Below are positions 1-5,462 of a stretch of DNA of 6,013 nucleotides, in pieces; the stretch's first letter is position 1, and each line of letters starts with the position of its first letter. The DNA lies in assembly GCA_030038035.1 (NCBI GenBank), contig JASHPP010000720.1, positions 1-6,013 of the forward strand. Reading direction: 5' to 3'. The notes beneath the pieces were generated by a model that saw only the letters and a program-made list of their open reading frames with translations, was not told where the DNA came from and did no database searches. A program made the translations under genes and the position numbers. The stretch is from Trebonia sp. Its GTDB lineage: Bacteria; Actinomycetota; Actinomycetes; Streptosporangiales; Streptosporangiaceae.

Positions 1-14
1 AAGGGAGCTGAGGA

Positions 15-1403
15 ATGTCATCGCACCGCGAGGCGCCGGAGATCTCCAAGGATCCGGTCGCCGACAGCACCGACCTGTACGCGTTCGTCAGCCCGGACAA
101 GCCGGACACGGTCACCCTCATCGCCAACTACATCCCGCTGGAGGGGCCGGCGGGCGGCCCGAACTTCTACGCGTTCGGCGACGACGTGCTGTATGAGATC
201 AACGTCGACAACGACGCGGACGGCCAGCCCGACATCACCTATCAGTTCACCTTCCAGACCACGCTGGCGGACCCGGGCACGTTCCTGTACAACACCGGGC
301 CCATCCTGACGCTCGACAGCCCGAACTGGAACAGCCGCCAGACCTACACGGTGACCCGCGTGCGGCAGGGCCAGAGCACCGTCCTCGCGGCCGGCCTCGC
401 CTGCCCGCCGTGCAATATCGGCCCGCTGTCCACACCCAACTACGCGCAGCTGGCGCAGGCCGCTGTGCACAGCATCGCCGGCGGGATTAGCGTCTTCGCG
501 GGCCAGCGGGCCGAGGGCTTCTACGTGGACCTCGGCGCGATCTTCGACCTCGGCGACCTGCGGCCGTTCGAAGAGCTGCACACGCAGTTCGGGATGCACG
601 TGTTTTCCAAGGCGGCGCCGGGCGTGAACGCCACCGCCCACCTGAACGTGCACTCGATCGCCATCCAGGTCCCCATCTCCCAGCTGCTGTCGGGCGGCCA
701 GCACGGCAGCGTCGGCGATCAGGGCTCGGTGATCGGCGTGTGGACGACGGCGAGCCGCCAGCAGGCCGAGGTCTGGGACGCGGACAGCAGCCAGACCTTC
801 TGCTGCGGTCCGTACCGTCAGGTGTCCCGGCTGGCCAACCCGCTGGTCAACGAGGTCGTGATCCCGCTCGGCAGCAAGGACCTGTGGAACACCCTGCCGC
901 CCGCCGACGACAAGCAGTTCGCCTCGTACTTCGCCCAGCCCGGGCTGTCCGCCCTGCTGCCCGTGCTCTACCCCGGCGTCTTCCCGAACCTGGCCAAGCT
1001 GGTGCAGGCAGGCACCGCGCGGGCCGACCTGGAGGCGATCCTGCTCACCGGGGTGCCGTCAGGCATCGTGCCCGGGTTCCAGAACTACACCGGCCCGGTC
1101 CTCGCCGACATGCTCCGCCTCAACACCGCGATCCCGCCGGGCAAGCCCCCCAGTCAGCTCGGCGTCCTCGGCGGCGACCTCGCCGGGTTCCCCAACGGCC
1201 GCCGGGTGTTCGACGACGTGGTCACGATCGAGCTGCGCGCGTTCGCCGGGGTGACGGTCCCGCTGGTGGACAAGTCGTTCACCCCCGACGCGGCCGCGAG
1301 CCTGGTCACCGACGGGCTGACCGCCGCCAGCGTCCCGTCCGGGTACCTTGACCGGTTCCCCTACCTGGGCGTGCCATACAGCGGCTTCGACACGCCGTCG
1401 TGA
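15..1403 (+). CDS. DUF4331 domain-containing protein
   Basis: Full-length 462-residue protein of the DUF4331 family, whose biochemical role is not established. Family hallmarks seen are the N-terminal SSHREAP (residues 2-8), DPVADSTDLYAF (13-24), YEINVDNDADG (60-70) followed by a beta-rich stretch, and FPNGRRVFDDVVTIELRA (392-409) near the C terminus. Residues 65-73 read D-x-D-x-D-G-x-x-D, like an EF-hand type calcium loop. Cysteines occur as C130-x2-C133 and C263-C264. No signal peptide or membrane helix is visible, so it looks cytoplasmic unless exported by another route. The ATG is preceded by AAGGGAG at 1-7 with a 7-base spacing, and starting at SSHREAP is normal for the family. The next gene follows within 40 bases on the same strand, so the two are probably one transcript. 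The promoter lies outside the window. Family assignment is firm; function is unknown. Confidence 0.93.
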   Translation: MSSHREAPEISKDPVADSTDLYAFVSPDKPDTVTLIANYIPLEGPAGGPNFYAFGDDVLYEINVDNDADGQPDITYQFTFQTTLADPGTFLYNTGPILTLDSPNWNSRQTYTVTRVRQGQSTVLAAGLACPPCNIGPLSTPNYAQLAQAAVHSIAGGISVFAGQRAEGFYVDLGAIFDLGDLRPFEELHTQFGMHVFSKAAPGVNATAHLNVHSIAIQVPISQLLSGGQHGSVGDQGSVIGVWTTASRQQAEVWDADSSQTFCCGPYRQVSRLANPLVNEVVIPLGSKDLWNTLPPADDKQFASYFAQPGLSALLPVLYPGVFPNLAKLVQAGTARADLEAILLTGVPSGIVPGFQNYTGPVLADMLRLNTAIPPGKPPSQLGVLGGDLAGFPNGRRVFDDVVTIELRAFAGVTVPLVDKSFTPDAAASLVTDGLTAASVPSGYLDRFPYLGVPYSGFDTPS

Positions 1404-1441
1404 CCAGGGACCACAGGAACAAGGCGGGGACACAAACCACG

Positions 1442-1765
1442 ATGCACGAAGACAGCCCCGGCCCGTCCGGCCCTGGCAGCGTCGTCCTCGACCTCGGCGC
1501 CGGGGTCGGCGCCCTCGTCCTTGAGGCGCCCGCCGGCCTGGCCGGGCAGGAGATCGAGATCAGCCGCTTGGCGGCCGGCGATGCGGCAGGCCGCCGCACG
1601 CATTCGCTGATCCGGGAGCGCGCGACCGCCGCGGGCACCAGCTACGCGGCGGTCTACCCCGGCCTTGCCGCCGGCCGGTACCTCATCTGGCGGCACGCGG
1701 ACACCCCGGCGGGCGAGGTCACCATCGACGGCGGCATGGTGACCCGCTTCCGCTGGCCGGACTGA
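1442..1765 (+). CDS. Small beta-rich protein, likely partner of the DUF4331 gene
   Basis: A 107-residue protein of no known function. I recognise its pattern from small actinobacterial proteins, sometimes labelled phospholipase without clear basis: GSVVLDLGAGVGALVLEAP (12-30), GQEIEISRL (35-43), RTHSLIRER (52-60), YAAVYPGLAAGRYLIW (68-83), GEVTIDGGMVTRFRW (91-105). Alternating hydrophobic residues and turn glycines suggest a small all-beta sandwich. No signal peptide, helix or catalytic motif is visible. The frame is also open back to a GTG at 1400 that would overlap the DUF4331 stop as GTGA and add 14 residues. I prefer the ATG at 1442 because the added residues (MTRDHRNKAGTQTT) look unlike the conserved core and no Shine-Dalgarno precedes the GTG, while AAGGCGGGGA at 1421-1430 lies 11 bases before the ATG. 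It is very likely co-transcribed with the DUF4331 gene. It ends 15 bases before the convergent anti-sigma gene. Confidence 0.8.
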   Translation: MHEDSPGPSGPGSVVLDLGAGVGALVLEAPAGLAGQEIEISRLAAGDAAGRRTHSLIRERATAAGTSYAAVYPGLAAGRYLIWRHADTPAGEVTIDGGMVTRFRWPD

Positions 1766-1780
1766 GCCGACCGCGCGCAG

Positions 1781-2530
1781 TCACGCCGGCAGCGGCAGCA
1801 CCAGGATGGGCGTGGTCGTCGGGCTGGCCGTCCCGCCGGCCGGCTCGACCGTCATGCCCACCGTGTCACCGGCCAGCACACCGGAGGCGAGCACCGGCGC
1901 GGTCTTCCCGCCGCTCGGCGGCGGGAGCAGGCCGGCCGGCCGGGTGCCGCCCGGCCCCATCAGCCACAGCTCGTACACCTTGGACGACGGCAGCCCGGGC
2001 AGGCCGGAGCTGGTGACGACCATCTTCCGCTCGGTCTGCGAAACCACCACGACCGCGGTGCCGCCGACGGTCGTGCGGCCGGACGCGATCCGGGCGTCGG
2101 GCGCCGCGAGCACGACGGCGATCTCCTGGCCGCGCGCCTGCGCGGAGTCGAGCCGCTGCTGGGTGGCGGCAAGGACGCCGCCGAGGACCGCCGCGGCGGC
2201 AAGGCCGGCCGCGCCCACCGCCAGGGCCAGCCGGGGGACCCACGGCGAGTGCGGGAGGGCGGGTCGGGCGCGCCGCCGCCGCAGAGCCGGCGGCAGCTGC
2301 CTGGTGACGGCGGTGGCGGCGAGCACCCGCTCCCTGAGCCCGGCCGGCGGCTCCGCGGCCGCGGCCGCGGCCAGGGCGCTCGCGGTGGCGGCGAAGCCGC
2401 GGACCTCACTGTCGCAGGCGCGGCAGCGGCGCAGGTGCCGCTCGAACCGGTCCCGCTCGGCGCCGTCGAGCGCGTCCAGCGCGTACGGCCCGGCCAGGGC
2501 GTGCAAGTTACGACGGCTCAGTCGTCTCAC
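1781..2530 (-). CDS. rskA: RskA-family membrane anti-sigma factor
   Basis: A 249-residue single-pass membrane protein that should bind and silence the ECF sigma factor encoded just upstream. The N-terminal cytoplasmic domain has H10 and the zinc-type motif H32-x3-C36-x2-C39. One transmembrane helix covers about residues 101-122. The extracytoplasmic part (about 145-249) is the RskA C-terminal domain, seen from GTAVVVVSQ, GLPGLPSSKVYELWLMGP, AGLLPPP, and MTVEPAGGTASPTTTPILVLPL at the end. The start is a GTG whose bases overlap the sigma TGA stop as GTGA (2527-2530), with GGGGGTGAG just upstream as a possible Shine-Dalgarno, so translation is probably coupled and near-stoichiometric. Family knowledge says such anti-sigma factors are released by stepwise intramembrane proteolysis; the signal here is unknown. 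The M. tuberculosis RskA, as I recall it, lacks the zinc motif kept here. The symbol rests on family resemblance and operon partner. Confidence 0.92.
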   Translation of the reverse strand: MRRLSRRNLHALAGPYALDALDGAERDRFERHLRRCRACDSEVRGFAATASALAAAAAAEPPAGLRERVLAATAVTRQLPPALRRRRARPALPHSPWVPRLALAVGAAGLAAAAVLGGVLAATQQRLDSAQARGQEIAVVLAAPDARIASGRTTVGGTAVVVVSQTERKMVVTSSGLPGLPSSKVYELWLMGPGGTRPAGLLPPPSGGKTAPVLASGVLAGDTVGMTVEPAGGTASPTTTPILVLPLPA

Positions 2531-3117
2531 CAGCTCACCCCCAGGCAGTCACGCAGCCGGATCAGCCCGTCGCGGATCCGTGTCTTGATCGTGCCGAGCG
2601 CCGTGTCGAGCAACGCGGCGACCTGCGGGTAGCTGTATCCGCCGTAGTAGGCCAGCGTGATCGACTCCCGCTGCAGCTCGGTCAGCCCGTCCAGGCAGCG
2701 GCGCACGCGTTCGGCTTCGAGGCTGGCCTCCACGCTCTCCGCGGTCTCGTCCACCGCGATCGGGGCCGGCGCGGACCGCTGCTCCCGCTCGGCCGCGGCG
2801 GTCTCGGACCGGACCCGGTCGATGGCGCGCCGGTGCGCGATCGTCAGCACCCACGTCGCCGCGCTGCCCTTGCCCGGGTCGAACCGCGACGCGGTCCGCC
2901 AGACCTCGAGCAGGACCTCCTGGGTGACCTCCTCGGACTGGGCGGGGTCACGGAGCACCCTGCGGATTAAGCCGTAGACCGGCCCGGCCAGCCGGTCGTA
3001 GACCGCCTCGAACGCTGCCTGGTCGCCGCGCGCCACCAGCGTGAGCTGCTTGTCGAGATCGGGGTCGCTGCGCTGGGCCGGATCAGGCGAACCCGGAGCC
3101 GAACGGAACGGACCCAT
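2527..3117 (-). CDS. sigK: ECF RNA polymerase sigma factor, SigK-like
   Basis: A 196-residue ECF sigma factor. Region 2 spans about residues 28-104: the core-binding helices run from LVARGDQAAFEAVYDRL to SEEVTQEVLLEVWR, and the -10 recognition part includes FDPGKGSAATWVLTIAHRRAIDRVR. An acidic linker (about 120-137) leads to region 4 (145-190) with its helix-turn-helix YSYPQVAALLDTALGTIKTR. Cysteines C141 and C191 are 50 apart, matching the spacing of the redox-sensitive C133-C183 pair reported for M. tuberculosis SigK. The frame is open to a GTG at 3132, but I choose the ATG at 3117: GGAGG at 3126-3130 sits 8 bases before it, and the putative promoter would begin transcription near 3134, leaving no leader for the GTG. 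The gene overlaps the anti-sigma gene by 4 bases. SigK subgroup is inferred from partner type, promoter and cysteine spacing. Confidence 0.93.
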   Translation of the reverse strand: MGPFRSAPGSPDPAQRSDPDLDKQLTLVARGDQAAFEAVYDRLAGPVYGLIRRVLRDPAQSEEVTQEVLLEVWRTASRFDPGKGSAATWVLTIAHRRAIDRVRSETAAAEREQRSAPAPIAVDETAESVEASLEAERVRRCLDGLTELQRESITLAYYGGYSYPQVAALLDTALGTIKTRIRDGLIRLRDCLGVSW

Positions 3118-3125
3118 GCCATGTG

Positions 3126-3130
3126 CCTCC
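3126..3130 (-). promoter_or_regulatory. Shine-Dalgarno GGAGG that decides the sigK start
   Basis: GGAGG read on the minus strand lies 8 bases before the ATG at 3117. Four of its bases fall in the second and third codons of the longer reading that starts at GTG 3132, which itself has no Shine-Dalgarno. This favours the 196-residue product over the 201-residue one. Confidence 0.75.
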
Positions 3131-3140
3131 ACGCAGCCCC

Positions 3141-3168
3141 ATTCGGTGCCGCCGCCCGGCCGGATTGG
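3141..3168 (-). promoter_or_regulatory. Putative SigK-dependent promoter of the sigK-rskA operon
   Basis: On the minus strand, CCAATCC (3168-3162) is followed by CCGAAT (3146-3141). Taking CCAATC as the -35, the spacer is 16 bases. The consensus reported for M. tuberculosis SigK promoters is CCATCC, 16-17 bases, CCGAAT, so the -10 matches exactly and the -35 is off by one inserted A. Transcription would begin near 3134, giving a leader of roughly 17 bases with GGAGG placed correctly before the ATG at 3117. Seen directly: the two boxes, spacing and position. Inferred: that the sigma factor drives its own operon. Confidence 0.68.
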
Positions 3169-3190
3169 TCGCTCACCCGGGAATCTTGCT

Positions 3191-3207
3191 GCCCGAGCGT
3201 ATCGGGC
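3191..3207 (-). terminator. GC-rich hairpin downstream of the Bax inhibitor-1 gene
   Basis: Minus-strand GCCCGA, a 5-base loop TACGC, then TCGGGC, starting 6 bases after the stop codon of the Bax inhibitor gene. There is no T-run after it, so it would be the T-less type of terminator often proposed in actinobacteria, or simply an mRNA 3'-end stabiliser. Its place between that gene and the sigma promoter suits a boundary between two transcription units. Six base pairs is short for a confident call. Confidence 0.42.
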
Positions 3208-3213
3208 CTCGGC

Positions 3214-3861
3214 TCAGTCGCGGCTGAAGATCCGCAGGAAGAACAGGAACACGTTGAGCGCGTCGACGAAGATCGACGCGGCGATGAGCGGGGCGGAGTT
3301 GATGTCCGCATTGCGCCGCAGCCGCTGGAAGTCGAACATGGTCAGGCCGGCGAAGATCACCAGGCCCAGGATCGAGTAGATCAGCTCGCCGTGCGGGATG
3401 CTGACGAAGATCGCCGCGATGCCGAAGATGATGAGCGCGATCAGCGCGAAGAAACAGATCCGCCACAGCCACGCCAGATTCCGCCGCGTGGCGTACCCGG
3501 CCGCGCCGAAGCCGGCCATGAACAGCGCGGTCGCGCCGCCAGCCTGCCACAGGATCCGCGGGTCCATCGCGGCGTAGTAGGCGAGCGTCGGCGCCAGGGC
3601 CAGGCCGATGAGCACGCCGAAGACGAACAGCAGCACGGTCGAGGCGGTCGCCGAGCGGCGGGCGGCGAAGTTCATCGACAGCAGGCAGATGAACGCGACG
3701 ACGTAGGCCGCCAACGCCACCCCGTGCGAGAGGTTGCGCCCCGCGTACGCGGCAAGCGCGAAGAACGCCGCCGTGGCCGCGACCAGCCCCATAGTCTGCC
3801 CGAAGAGCGTCTGAGTGCGGTCGCGGGTCGCATACCCCTGATAGGCCATGTTCCCGTACAT
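3214..3861 (-). CDS. Bax inhibitor-1/YccA family membrane protein
   Basis: A 215-residue integral membrane protein with about seven hydrophobic helices, roughly at residues 23-41, 47-65, 74-96, 106-122, 132-153, 158-174 and 189-212. This fits the usual size and topology of the Bax inhibitor-1 (TMBIM) family. The C-terminal signature is clear: GLTMFDFQRLRR (172-183) and APLIAASIFVDALNVFLFFLRIF (190-212). D177 and D200 correspond to the aspartate pair that acts as a pH-sensitive gate in the Bacillus YetJ calcium-leak channel, so proton-modulated calcium leak is possible; transport here is inference. The ATG at 3861 is preceded by GGGGGAG ending 9 bases upstream. The gene lies upstream of, and on the same strand as, sigK-rskA, but a hairpin and an independent promoter in the 97-base gap suggest separate transcription. 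It is divergent from the epimerase gene. Physiological role unknown. Confidence 0.92.
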   Translation of the reverse strand: MYGNMAYQGYATRDRTQTLFGQTMGLVAATAAFFALAAYAGRNLSHGVALAAYVVAFICLLSMNFAARRSATASTVLLFVFGVLIGLALAPTLAYYAAMDPRILWQAGGATALFMAGFGAAGYATRRNLAWLWRICFFALIALIIFGIAAIFVSIPHGELIYSILGLVIFAGLTMFDFQRLRRNADINSAPLIAASIFVDALNVFLFFLRIFSRD

Positions 3862-3899
3862 GCGGTCATTCTCCCCCGCCGGTGCCGCCCCGCCGCGCT

Positions 3900-3916
3900 G
3901 AACATCGTTAATGTTC
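3900..3916. promoter_or_regulatory. Perfect palindrome in the divergent Bax inhibitor / epimerase gap
   Basis: GAACAT, 5-base spacer CGTTA, ATGTTC: perfect 6-base arms in a 72-base intergenic region (3862-3933). It is the only AT-rich patch in this gap, where promoter elements would be expected. A plus-strand TAATGT at 3909-3914 fits a TANNNT -10 box and overlaps the right arm; no convincing -35 was found. The centre lies 26 bases before the epimerase ATG and 47 bases before the Bax inhibitor ATG. It is a candidate operator for an unidentified dimeric regulator. Confidence 0.5.
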
Positions 3917-3933
3917 CCTTTACCCTTGAGCGC

Positions 3934-4932
3934 ATGAGCAAGCTGCGGGTTCTGTTCATCGGGGGCACCGGCGTCATCTCCTCCGCGTGCGCCCGCCAGG
4001 CCGTCGCGGACGGCGTCGACCTGTACGTGCTCAACCGGGGGCAGAGCACCACGCGCCCGCTCTCGCCGGGCGTCCGCGAGTTGCGGGCCGATGTGCGGTC
4101 ACCCCGGACCGTTCGGGATGTGCTTAAAGACCTTGACTTTGACTCAGTGGTTGACTGGGTGGCGTTCACCACCGAGCACGTCCGCACCGACATCGACCTC
4201 TTCAGCGACCGCACCGGGCAGTACGTGTTCATCTCCACGGCCTCGGCGTATCAGAAACCGCCGGCCCGGCTGCCCATCACGGAGTCCACGCCGCTGAAGA
4301 ACCCGTTCTGGCAGTACTCCCGGGACAAGATCGCGTGCGAGGACCTGCTCGTCAGCCAGTACCGCGAGCACGACTTCCCCGTGACGATCGTGCGGCCGTC
4401 GCACACCTACGACGCGACCAAGACCGTGCTGTCCGGCGGGTGGACGGCGCTGGCGCGGATGCTCGCGGGCAAGCCGGTGATCGTGCACGGGGACGGGACG
4501 TCGCTGTGGACGGTGACGCACGCCACCGACTTCGCGCGCGGGTTCGTGCCGCTGCTCGGGCACCCGCGGACGCTGGGGGAGGCGTTCCACATCACATCCG
4601 ATGACGTCCTCACGTGGGACCAGATCGCGCACGCCCTCGCGGCCGCGTTGGGCGTCACCGGCAACCTCGTGCACGTGCCTTCTGACGCGATCGCGGCGGC
4701 CGACAGGGAATGGGGCGCGTCGCTGCTCGGCGACAAGGCGCACTCGATGGTCTTCGACAACTCCAAGCTGCGCTCGGTGGTGCCGGGGTGGCGGGCGGTC
4801 GTCCCGTTCGAGCGGGGCGCGCGGGAGATCGCCGCCTGGTACCTCGCGGACCCGGCGCGGCAGGCCACCGACGAGAGGCTGGACGCGCTGATGGACAAGC
4901 TGGCGGGATCGGCCGGCCGCACGGCGGCCTAG
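3934..4932 (+). CDS. NAD-dependent epimerase/dehydratase (SDR family) protein
   Basis: A 332-residue member of the extended or atypical short-chain dehydrogenase/reductase group, with a complete N-terminal Rossmann fold and C-terminal substrate domain. The nucleotide-binding turn is FIGGTGVIS (8-16), where the third glycine of GxxGxxG is a serine. D74 and W75 in VVDWVAF follow beta-4, the catalytic-site serine/threonine lies in VFISTASAY (98-106), and the catalytic pair is Y128-x3-K132 (YSRDK). TIVRPSHTYD (151-160) and HATDFARGF (196-204) are typical of the family. The substrate (nucleotide sugar or other) cannot be told, and no sugar-biosynthesis neighbours help. The frame is open far upstream, but that part is antisense to the Bax inhibitor gene and low-complexity. 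The ATG at 3934 starts directly at the Rossmann strand. No good Shine-Dalgarno precedes it, so a short-leader or leaderless mRNA is possible. Confidence 0.9.
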   Translation: MSKLRVLFIGGTGVISSACARQAVADGVDLYVLNRGQSTTRPLSPGVRELRADVRSPRTVRDVLKDLDFDSVVDWVAFTTEHVRTDIDLFSDRTGQYVFISTASAYQKPPARLPITESTPLKNPFWQYSRDKIACEDLLVSQYREHDFPVTIVRPSHTYDATKTVLSGGWTALARMLAGKPVIVHGDGTSLWTVTHATDFARGFVPLLGHPRTLGEAFHITSDDVLTWDQIAHALAAALGVTGNLVHVPSDAIAAADREWGASLLGDKAHSMVFDNSKLRSVVPGWRAVVPFERGAREIAAWYLADPARQATDERLDALMDKLAGSAGRTAA

Positions 4933-5378
4933 CTCGCCCGCTCGATCCGGAACACGGGGTAGCCGGGAGCGACGCGGCGCAGCGTCTCCTCGGGTGAGTT
5001 GGCGTCCACGCCGTCGAAGAACGCGCCGACCTCGATCTTCCAGCGCTTGAGGTAGGCGCGCAGCACGTCCGGCTTGGCGTCGTCGCCGAGTTCGATCGCC
5101 AGGAACGGCTCGGCGCGGCGGCCGAGGCGCAGCTCGCCGTGACCGTCGGCGGCGCGCAGGTTGCGGACCCACTGGGTGGTGCCGCGCGGGGAGACGAGGT
5201 AACTGCCGCCGTCATATGCCAGCAGGTTCACCGGGGTGCTGCGCCATTCGCCGCTGGTGCGGCCCTGCACGGACAGCACCCGGGAGCCCCAGACGCTGAC
5301 CCCGAGCCGGGTGAGGCCGGCGACGGCGCGGTTGAAGACCTTGGTGGTAGCGCCGGGGGCGACGTAGCGGGTGTTCAT
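4929..5378 (-). CDS. Ddn-like nitroreductase family deazaflavin-dependent oxidoreductase
   Basis: A 149-residue protein of the Ddn/F420-binding split-barrel family; M. tuberculosis Ddn activates the nitroimidazole prodrug pretomanid. Family landmarks are VLSVQGRTSGEWRSTPVNLL (34-53), YLVSPRGTTQWVRNLRA (60-76) with the conserved W70 and N73, and the C-terminal APGYPVFRIE (137-146). These proteins typically use reduced coenzyme F420 to reduce quinones or other acceptors, so a redox or detoxification role is likely; the substrate is unknown. No N-terminal membrane helix is evident, although residues 14-29 could form an amphipathic helix. The ATG at 5378 has TAGGAG (5390-5385) 6 bases upstream. 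The TAG stop shares CTAG with the stop of the convergent epimerase gene. A TetR-family gene is divergent 139 bases away and probably controls this one, since candidate operators lie between them. Confidence 0.92.
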   Translation of the reverse strand: MNTRYVAPGATTKVFNRAVAGLTRLGVSVWGSRVLSVQGRTSGEWRSTPVNLLAYDGGSYLVSPRGTTQWVRNLRAADGHGELRLGRRAEPFLAIELGDDAKPDVLRAYLKRWKIEVGAFFDGVDANSPEETLRRVAPGYPVFRIERAS

Positions 5379-5417
5379 GGTTTGCTCCTAGTTCTGCGGC
5401 TCCCCGCGGGTTCTTTG

Positions 5418-5435
5418 CGAGAGCACTGATCTCTA
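5418..5435 (-). promoter_or_regulatory. Candidate TetR operator, copy A
   Basis: Minus strand reads TAGAGATCAGTGCTCTCG. The 13-base core AGATCA-G-TGCTCT is a palindrome with one mismatched pair, centred at 5426. It matches copy C at 14 of 18 positions and lies next to copy B in opposite orientation, 39 to 60 bases upstream of the reductase start, where binding could block its promoter. Operator function is inferred from symmetry, repetition and the adjacent TetR gene. Confidence 0.6.
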
Positions 5436-5447
5436 CTAAGATCAGTG
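5424..5447. repeat. Perfect 9-base inverted repeat formed by operator copies A and B
   Basis: CACTGATCT (5424-5432), spacer CTACTA, AGATCAGTG (5439-5447). It arises because copies A and B abut head to head at 5435/5436. The structure could serve as a composite binding site or as a hairpin in RNA read from either side. Only two such perfect long arms are seen in the window, both in this intergenic region. Confidence 0.7.
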
Positions 5448-5453
5448 AACACG
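5436..5453 (+). promoter_or_regulatory. Candidate TetR operator, copy B
   Basis: Plus strand reads CTAAGATCAGTGAACACG. It shares RAGATCAGTG with copy A and AAGA-CAGTG plus the final CG with copy C. Core symmetry is weaker (4 of 6 pairs), so it may be the low-affinity site. Its centre at 5445 is 19 bases from that of copy A and 34 from that of copy C. Confidence 0.52.
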
Positions 5454-5462
5454 AAGGGCTGC

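Noticed and set aside
18..704. Long minus-strand open frame antisense to the DUF4331 gene
   Set aside because: Arises from high GC content opposite a well-supported coding frame. The product is compositionally biased with no recognisable domain.
1766..1780. Terminator between the two convergent genes
   Set aside because: Only 15 bases, with no usable stem and no T-run.
1806..2588. Plus-strand open frame across the anti-sigma gene
   Set aside because: The minus strand has clear RskA family features; this frame encodes a Ser/Arg/Ala-rich sequence without domains.
3117..3132. GTG at 3132 as the sigK start
   Set aside because: No Shine-Dalgarno precedes it, and the putative promoter would leave almost no leader, while ATG 3117 has GGAGG 8 bases upstream.
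3121..3933. Upstream extension of the epimerase reading frame by 271 codons
   Set aside because: The translation is low-complexity, rich in R, E and D, and antisense to the Bax inhibitor-1 gene. The conserved Rossmann strand begins at ATG 3934.
4144..5172. 342-codon minus-strand open frame spanning the epimerase and reductase genes
   Set aside because: Arg-rich shadow frame crossing two genes with clear family matches on their own strands.
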